A DNA stretch of 16,437 bases from an uncultured Phycisphaerales bacterium (GTDB taxonomy: Bacteria; Planctomycetota; Phycisphaerae; Phycisphaerales; SM1A02), in the NCBI GenBank assembly GCA_946886375.1, contig CAMPIL010000029.1:1-16437 (forward strand). Reading direction: 5' to 3'. The position numbers were made by a program, and so were the translations under genes. A model generated the notes under the pieces. It saw only the letters and a program-made list of their open reading frames with translations, searched no databases and was not told the DNA's origin. Shown one piece after another: positions 12,300 to 16,437 of this stretch (positions are counted from its first letter, which is position 1; the number at the start of each line of letters is the position of its first letter).

Positions 12300-14075
12300 A
12301 TGCGGATCGCGCTGGCGCAACTCAATCCGGTTGTCGGGGACATCGCAGGCAACACCGCGATGCTTTTGGAGGCCATCAAAGCGGCGCGGCGGGACCGCGC
12401 TGACGTTCTGGTGACCAGCGAGTTGTTCCTGATCGGATACCCGCCCCGTGATTTGCTGCAGCGCGAAGGCGTGGTGCAGGCATGCGAAGACGCGGTGCAG
12501 AAAATCGCAGCGCACGCAGGCGACATGCACGTCATCGTCGGCCATCCCCGTCGCGGGCCCGGCGGCGTCCGGCCGTTTCGCAACAGCGCTTCGATCTGCC
12601 ACGACGGCCGGGTGCTTGCAATCTGCGACAAACAACTGCTGCCGGGCTACGACGTGTTCGATGAAGACCGCTACTTCGAGCCCGGTGGGCGCTCCTTGGT
12701 GCTCCCCATTCTCAACCGCCGCGTGGGCGTGCTGATCTGCGAAGACCTCTGGCGGGCCAAGGACGTTTCCGCCCCTCGCCAGTATCCGGTCGAGCCCGTG
12801 GCTGAATGCGTCGCCCAGAACTGCGATCTCATCATCAGCCTCAACGCCAGCCCATTCGTGGTTGGCAAGTGGAAGCGGCACATTCAGCAGATGTCCGAAA
12901 TCGCTGCCGACGATCACGTTCCGCTGATCGCGGTGAATCAAGTCGGTGCGAACGATGATCTGGTGTTCGATGGTCGATCGGTGATGGTGGGTTCCGGCGG
13001 CGAAGTTCGTGCAGTTTTGCCCGGATTTGATCGCGCAGTGCGGACCATTGATCTCGATGCGGCTGTGGATGAGGCGAGCGTGTCGCAGCACGTTGCGGTT
13101 TGGAGCGACCCGCAGCGTGAAATCTTCCACGCCCTGACGTTGGGCGTGCGCGATTACTGCTGGAAGACCAATCACGCCAACGCGCTGATAGGACTTTCAG
13201 GCGGCATTGACTCCGCGCTGGTGGCGGTCATCGCCGCCGCCGCGCTTGGACCACAAAACGTCACTGGCGTAATGATGCCGTCGATCCATTCCTCGCCTGG
13301 CTCGGTTTTCGATTCGCTGGACCTTGCCGGCAGGCTTGGCCTTGCGGGCTGCGAAGAAGTCCCGATCAAGGCCGTGCACAGCGCCATGCGTCAGACCCTG
13401 CAAGGCTCGCTGGCCGAGCAATGCGCCGGCGTGGTCGATGAAAACATCCAGGCCCGATTGCGCGGCGTGATCCTCATGGCGCTGTCCAACGCGTCCGGAG
13501 CGCTCGTCCTCAGCACCAGCAACAAATCCGAAATCGCCACCGGCTACAGCACGCTGTATGGCGACATGTGCGGAGCCGTGGCGGTGCTGGGCGACCTGAC
13601 CAAGACGCGAATCTATGCGCTGGCACGCTGGATCAACGCCAACTTCGCCGCCTGTGGGTTTGCCAGGCCGCCGATTCCGGAGAACTCGATCCTCAAACCG
13701 CCCTCAGCGGAGTTGCGGCCGAACCAGACCGACCAGGACACGCTTCCGCCCTATGAAGAACTCGACCAGATTGTGGAGCGTGCGATCGAGCGCGAGCAGT
13801 CGCTGCAGACCATCGTTGAAGAAACGGGGCTGAATGCGGAACTCGTGCGTCGAACTCTTCAGATGATCGATCGAGCGCAATACAAGCGCGATCAGGCTCC
13901 TGTGATTCTCAAGGTGACCGGTCGCGCGTTCGGCCGGGGCAGGCCGATGCCGATCGTGATGAAGGGCGAGTCGTCGGTCGTGAACGGTCAATGGCCGAGC
14001 AACGGCGAGCCACGCCCAGCAGTCAGCAATCCGCACCCGGTGGTCAGCTCCGCCATCGGTGATTCCAGCAAGTAA
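12300..14075 (+). CDS. nadE: Glutamine-dependent NAD+ synthetase
   Basis: A 591-residue two-domain enzyme making NAD+ from deamido-NAD+ and ATP with glutamine as ammonia source, the last step of NAD synthesis. Residues 1-270 are the nitrilase-type glutaminase domain with triad E41 (TSELFLIGYPPRDLL), K111 (CDKQLLPGYDVF) and C147 (LICEDLW). Residues 275 onward are the synthetase domain: ATP pyrophosphatase loop SGGIDS (300-305), then MPSIHSSPGS, NIQARLRG, STSNKSEIATGYSTLYGD, and the late FGRGRPMPI. After that point the family normally ends within a few residues, but here about 35 residues of low-complexity sequence follow (SVVNGQWPSNGEPRPAVSNPHPVVSSA). This extension looks recently acquired. 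No Shine-Dalgarno precedes the ATG. mutL follows 24 bases after the stop on the same strand. Confidence 0.96.
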   Translation: MRIALAQLNPVVGDIAGNTAMLLEAIKAARRDRADVLVTSELFLIGYPPRDLLQREGVVQACEDAVQKIAAHAGDMHVIVGHPRRGPGGVRPFRNSASICHDGRVLAICDKQLLPGYDVFDEDRYFEPGGRSLVLPILNRRVGVLICEDLWRAKDVSAPRQYPVEPVAECVAQNCDLIISLNASPFVVGKWKRHIQQMSEIAADDHVPLIAVNQVGANDDLVFDGRSVMVGSGGEVRAVLPGFDRAVRTIDLDAAVDEASVSQHVAVWSDPQREIFHALTLGVRDYCWKTNHANALIGLSGGIDSALVAVIAAAALGPQNVTGVMMPSIHSSPGSVFDSLDLAGRLGLAGCEEVPIKAVHSAMRQTLQGSLAEQCAGVVDENIQARLRGVILMALSNASGALVLSTSNKSEIATGYSTLYGDMCGAVAVLGDLTKTRIYALARWINANFAACGFARPPIPENSILKPPSAELRPNQTDQDTLPPYEELDQIVERAIEREQSLQTIVEETGLNAELVRRTLQMIDRAQYKRDQAPVILKVTGRAFGRGRPMPIVMKGESSVVNGQWPSNGEPRPAVSNPHPVVSSAIGDSSK

Positions 14076-14099
14076 AACCCGCCACTGACCACTGCATCC

Positions 14100-15956
14100 A
14101 TGCCTATCCGTCGCCTGCCTCCATTGCTCGTGAACCAGATCGCCGCCGGCGAGGTGATTGAGCGGCCGGCGAGCGTGGTGAAGGAGGTTGTGGAGAACTC
14201 GATTGATGCCGGGGCGAAGCGGATTGATATTGCCGTGGAGCAGGGCGGGCGCGAACTGATCCGCATCAGCGATGACGGCTGCGGCATCGCGTTTGATGAA
14301 CTTCCCTTGGCGATCGCGCCGCACGCCACGAGCAAAATCTCCGCCGCCGAGGATCTGGACGCCATTGCCACGATGGGCTTCCGCGGCGAGGCTCTGGCTT
14401 CGATCGCCTCGGTCAGCCGCATGTCGATTGTGTCCCGCACCGCTGAGCAACCCAGTGCCGGCGTGATTGAAGTGGAAGGCGACATCGTGAAGCCGCCCAA
14501 GCCGGCGGGTGGATCGGTCGGCACGACGATCACCGTGCGAAACTTGTTTTTCAACACGCCTGCGCGGCGGAAGTTTCTCAAGAGCGAACAGACCGAGGCC
14601 GGCCGCGTCGTTGATGTGATCGAGAATCTTGCGCTGGCGCACCCGGCCATTGCCTTTTCGCTCCGCATCGACGGCCGAGTCAAACTCGAACTGCCGCCGC
14701 ACGATCAATCGCGTCAGCGCGTGCTGGCGGTGCTGGGGGAGGAACTTGCGCCGGAATTGCTTGAATTGACCAGCGATGATCACGGCCTTTTCATCTGGGG
14801 CATGGCGGGCAAACCGGCGATTGCACGCGGCACATCGCGGCACCAGCGCATCTTCCTCAACGGCCGGGCCATCAACGATCGTTCGATCAATCACGCGATC
14901 AAGGAGGCTTATCGCGGCCTGATCGATCCCACGCGCTCGCCCATGATCGTGCTGTTTCTGTCGATGGAGCCTTCGCAGGTGGATGTGAACGTGCATCCTG
15001 CCAAGGCGGAGGTTCGCTTTCGCAACCAGGCTGTGGTGCACGGCGCGGTGATGTCGGCGATCCGCGCGGCTCTTCGCAGGGCAGACCTGACACCTGCGGT
15101 GAGTTTCGACCAAGCGCGCTCATGGTCGCCGACGTTCGGCGCGGGTCTTTCACAATCGAGCGCGGACTCGCCGACGGCGTTGACGGCGCCGTCTTCCGAT
15201 TCCGGCTCGCATGCGCGCGAGTTCGTCGAGTATTTCCGGCGACTAAACCCAGTGCAGAAGGGTTTCGTGTACAGCGAAGTGAAGCAGGCGCTCGCCAGCG
15301 AATCGCCGGAGTTGCTGCGCGAGGAAATCGTCCACCCGCCGATGCCATCAGAACCGCAGTCGCTGCCTACGGTGCGCCCGGTGGCAGAGGTCCTGCAGAT
15401 TCACTCGAGTTACATCGTGACGCAGGATGAGCACGGCATGCTCATCATCGATCAGCATGCGCTCCATGAGCGCGTGATGTTTGAAAAACTCAAGGCACGC
15501 ATCGCGGCGGGAAACCTGGAATCGCAGCGGCTGCTGCTGCCCGCCACCGTGCGGCTGGATCGTTCGCAGATCGCGCTGGTGGATGACTTGCGCCCTCTGC
15601 TGCTGCGCATCGGAATTGAGGCCGAGCCGATCGGCCCCGATGCCATTGCCGTGCATTCGTTTACTTCGTTGCTGTTCGAGCGCGGCGTCGAGCCGGTGTC
15701 GTTCATGGCGGAACTATTTGAGAAGGCGGCGGCGCGCGGCGTCAACCACGATCCCGAGGCCGCATTGCATGAAACCTTGGACATGATGGCGTGCAAAGCC
15801 GCGGTGAAGGCCGGCGACAAACTGGCGCCCGAGGAGTTGACCGAGCTGCTCAAGTACCGCGAATCCATTGAACGATCGAGCAACTGCCCGCACGGCCGGC
15901 CCACGAGTTTGCGATTGACATTGAAGGAACTGGAAAAACAGTTCGGCCGGACGTGA
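14100..15956 (+). CDS. mutL: DNA mismatch repair protein MutL with endonuclease motif
   Basis: A 618-residue mismatch repair protein. The N-terminal GHKL ATPase domain has all motifs: NQIAAGEVIERPASVVKEVVENSIDAGA (12-39, catalytic E32, Mg-binding N33), DDGCGI (58-63), HATSKI (75-80) and TMGFRGEALASI (91-102), then the transducer domain to about residue 330 (VDVNVHPAKAEVRF). A proline/serine-rich linker (about 345-430) leads to a C-terminal dimerisation domain. That domain holds DQHA(X)2E(X)4E at 451-462, ACK (564-566), CPHGRP (596-601) and a terminal FGR. These mark the nicking-endonuclease type of MutL found in bacteria without MutH. It probably nicks the unmethylated or daughter strand after MutS recognition. 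No mutS is in the window. No Shine-Dalgarno is evident; it may depend on nadE transcription. Confidence 0.97.
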   Translation: MPIRRLPPLLVNQIAAGEVIERPASVVKEVVENSIDAGAKRIDIAVEQGGRELIRISDDGCGIAFDELPLAIAPHATSKISAAEDLDAIATMGFRGEALASIASVSRMSIVSRTAEQPSAGVIEVEGDIVKPPKPAGGSVGTTITVRNLFFNTPARRKFLKSEQTEAGRVVDVIENLALAHPAIAFSLRIDGRVKLELPPHDQSRQRVLAVLGEELAPELLELTSDDHGLFIWGMAGKPAIARGTSRHQRIFLNGRAINDRSINHAIKEAYRGLIDPTRSPMIVLFLSMEPSQVDVNVHPAKAEVRFRNQAVVHGAVMSAIRAALRRADLTPAVSFDQARSWSPTFGAGLSQSSADSPTALTAPSSDSGSHAREFVEYFRRLNPVQKGFVYSEVKQALASESPELLREEIVHPPMPSEPQSLPTVRPVAEVLQIHSSYIVTQDEHGMLIIDQHALHERVMFEKLKARIAAGNLESQRLLLPATVRLDRSQIALVDDLRPLLLRIGIEAEPIGPDAIAVHSFTSLLFERGVEPVSFMAELFEKAAARGVNHDPEAALHETLDMMACKAAVKAGDKLAPEELTELLKYRESIERSSNCPHGRPTSLRLTLKELEKQFGRT

Positions 15957-15994
15957 TGCGCGGCATTCGCGGGGGCAGAATCCCGTGACCGGCT

Positions 15995-16240
15995 CTAGCC
16001 GCCGCTGACCGGCGGAATCAGCGCGATGGTGCATCCATCGCGCAGTGGATCGGACATCGGACGGTACTGTTCATCCACCGCCACGGCGAGCGAACCACGA
16101 AGCGCGGCGATCTGCGGGTGACGCTCCACCAGCGCATCCAGTGCATCGGATACTTTCGCGCCGTCAAACAACTCGATCATCAATCGATCGCAACCGACGG
16201 CATCGCGCAGTTGTGCGAACAGCAGCACGTGGCATTTCAT
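15995..16240 (-). CDS. moaD: Molybdopterin synthase small subunit MoaD
   Basis: An 81-residue ubiquitin-like sulfur carrier. It ends in the diagnostic double glycine (IALIPPVSGG), which is adenylated and thiocarboxylated so the protein can donate sulfur to precursor Z together with MoaE in molybdopterin synthesis. The N-terminus reads as the first beta strand (KCHVLLFAQLRDAVG), followed by a helix (VSDALDALVERHPQIAAL) as usual for the beta-grasp fold. Length is typical. It starts 9 bases after the moeA stop on the same strand, so the two are an operon. No moaE or moeB is seen inside the window. It converges with mutL, 38 bases away, with no obvious terminator between. Confidence 0.88.
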   Translation of the reverse strand: MKCHVLLFAQLRDAVGCDRLMIELFDGAKVSDALDALVERHPQIAALRGSLAVAVDEQYRPMSDPLRDGCTIALIPPVSGG

Positions 16241-16249
16241 CCACGCATC

Positions 16250-16437
16250 TTATGGCCAGGGAAGAAGTCGAAGCGTTGTTCTCGCCGGCACAAGTTGATC
16301 CTGCACCGGCAGTTCGATCAGGCCGTGCGTCGGCGCGGTGTGGGCCAGATCGCCCGAGCCGGCCCATGCGGGCACGACGGCTTGGTTGTCCTCGCGAAGA
16401 ATCGCCGGCCGAAACGCGCGGCGGTGGGGATTGGGCT
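16250..16437 (-). CDS. moeA: Molybdopterin molybdenumtransferase MoeA, C-terminal end only
   Basis: An open frame enters from the right edge and ends at TAA (16250-16252), giving about 61 residues. The sequence HRRAFRPAILREDNQAVVPAWAGSGDLAHTAPTHGLIELP matches the MoeA C-terminal domain IV pattern, with the GSGD signature and the A-x-G-L-I/x-x-L-P segment that follows, and then a closing beta strand (TTLRLLPWP). MoeA inserts molybdate into adenylylated molybdopterin. The gene is cut by the window, so start and upstream domains are not seen. The adjacent moaD supports the assignment. Confidence 0.85.
   Translation of the reverse strand, partial: PNPHRRAFRPAILREDNQAVVPAWAGSGDLAHTAPTHGLIELPVQDQLVPARTTLRLLPWP

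Noticed and set aside
13704..15113. Long minus-strand open frame opposite nadE and mutL (469 codons)
   Set aside because: It spans the junction of two well-supported genes on the other strand and has shadow-like composition.
16247..16252. TAAGAT six bases before moaD as a leaderless promoter
   Set aside because: It overlaps the moeA stop codon, and moaD is best explained as the second gene of an operon.
1..16437. CRISPR array, insertion sequence, prophage or integrated element
   Set aside because: No regularly spaced repeats, terminal inverted repeats, transposase or integrase were seen, and the genes are mostly housekeeping with uniform base use.

Overview
The window is GC-rich, densely coded bacterial chromosome and contains no mobile element, phage gene, CRISPR array or rRNA. 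Gene content suggests a planctomycete, possibly of the Phycisphaerae: a stand-alone MshEN-type domain protein, a GGQ release-factor-like protein with an added C-terminal helical domain, an HTH-receiver protein with its DNA-binding domain first, a DUF1579 secreted protein, and weak or mixed Shine-Dalgarno use. This assignment is inference from family knowledge; no rRNA is present to test it.

Layout. Bases 1-21 look like the 3' end of a tRNA, followed by a terminator shared with a converging MshEN-like gene (minus strand, 88-576). The 632-base gap that follows has no convincing protein gene, but it has the layout of a small non-coding RNA: a promoter at 867-896, a foldable body from about 903, and a strong terminator at 1031-1066. 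A secreted DUF1579 protein (1209-1832) follows and ends in a perfect-palindrome terminator. A leftward block reads hflX, then an uncharacterised protein 4 bases downstream of it (TTG start, PD-(D/E)XK-like core), then an M29 aminopeptidase. A divergent rightward block starts with an S41 carboxy-terminal processing protease and tsaD, then a GGQ release-factor-like protein, an M20D amidohydrolase and a threonine-aldolase-family PLP enzyme. An orphan HTH-receiver regulator follows, behind a leader of about 200 bases with several hairpins. Next come the glutamine-dependent NAD synthetase gene and mutL, 24 bases apart. At the right edge a leftward moeA (3' end only) and moaD run toward mutL.

How the genes work together. 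Much of the window concerns translation upkeep and housekeeping: HflX (ribosome splitting), TsaD (tRNA t6A modification) and the GGQ protein (possible ribosome rescue). There are also two peptidases and an amidohydrolase for peptide turnover, NAD synthesis, mismatch repair and molybdopterin synthesis. The regulator has no neighbouring kinase.

The items most worth a second look are the ncRNA candidate at 903-1066, the folded leader at 11368-11563, the GGQ-plus-helical-domain protein, and the hypothetical protein coupled to hflX. Several genes also lack a Shine-Dalgarno sequence and instead have a -10-like hexamer 6-10 bases before the ATG, which suggests leaderless mRNAs. Coordinates and motifs were read by eye; no search or folding program was run.
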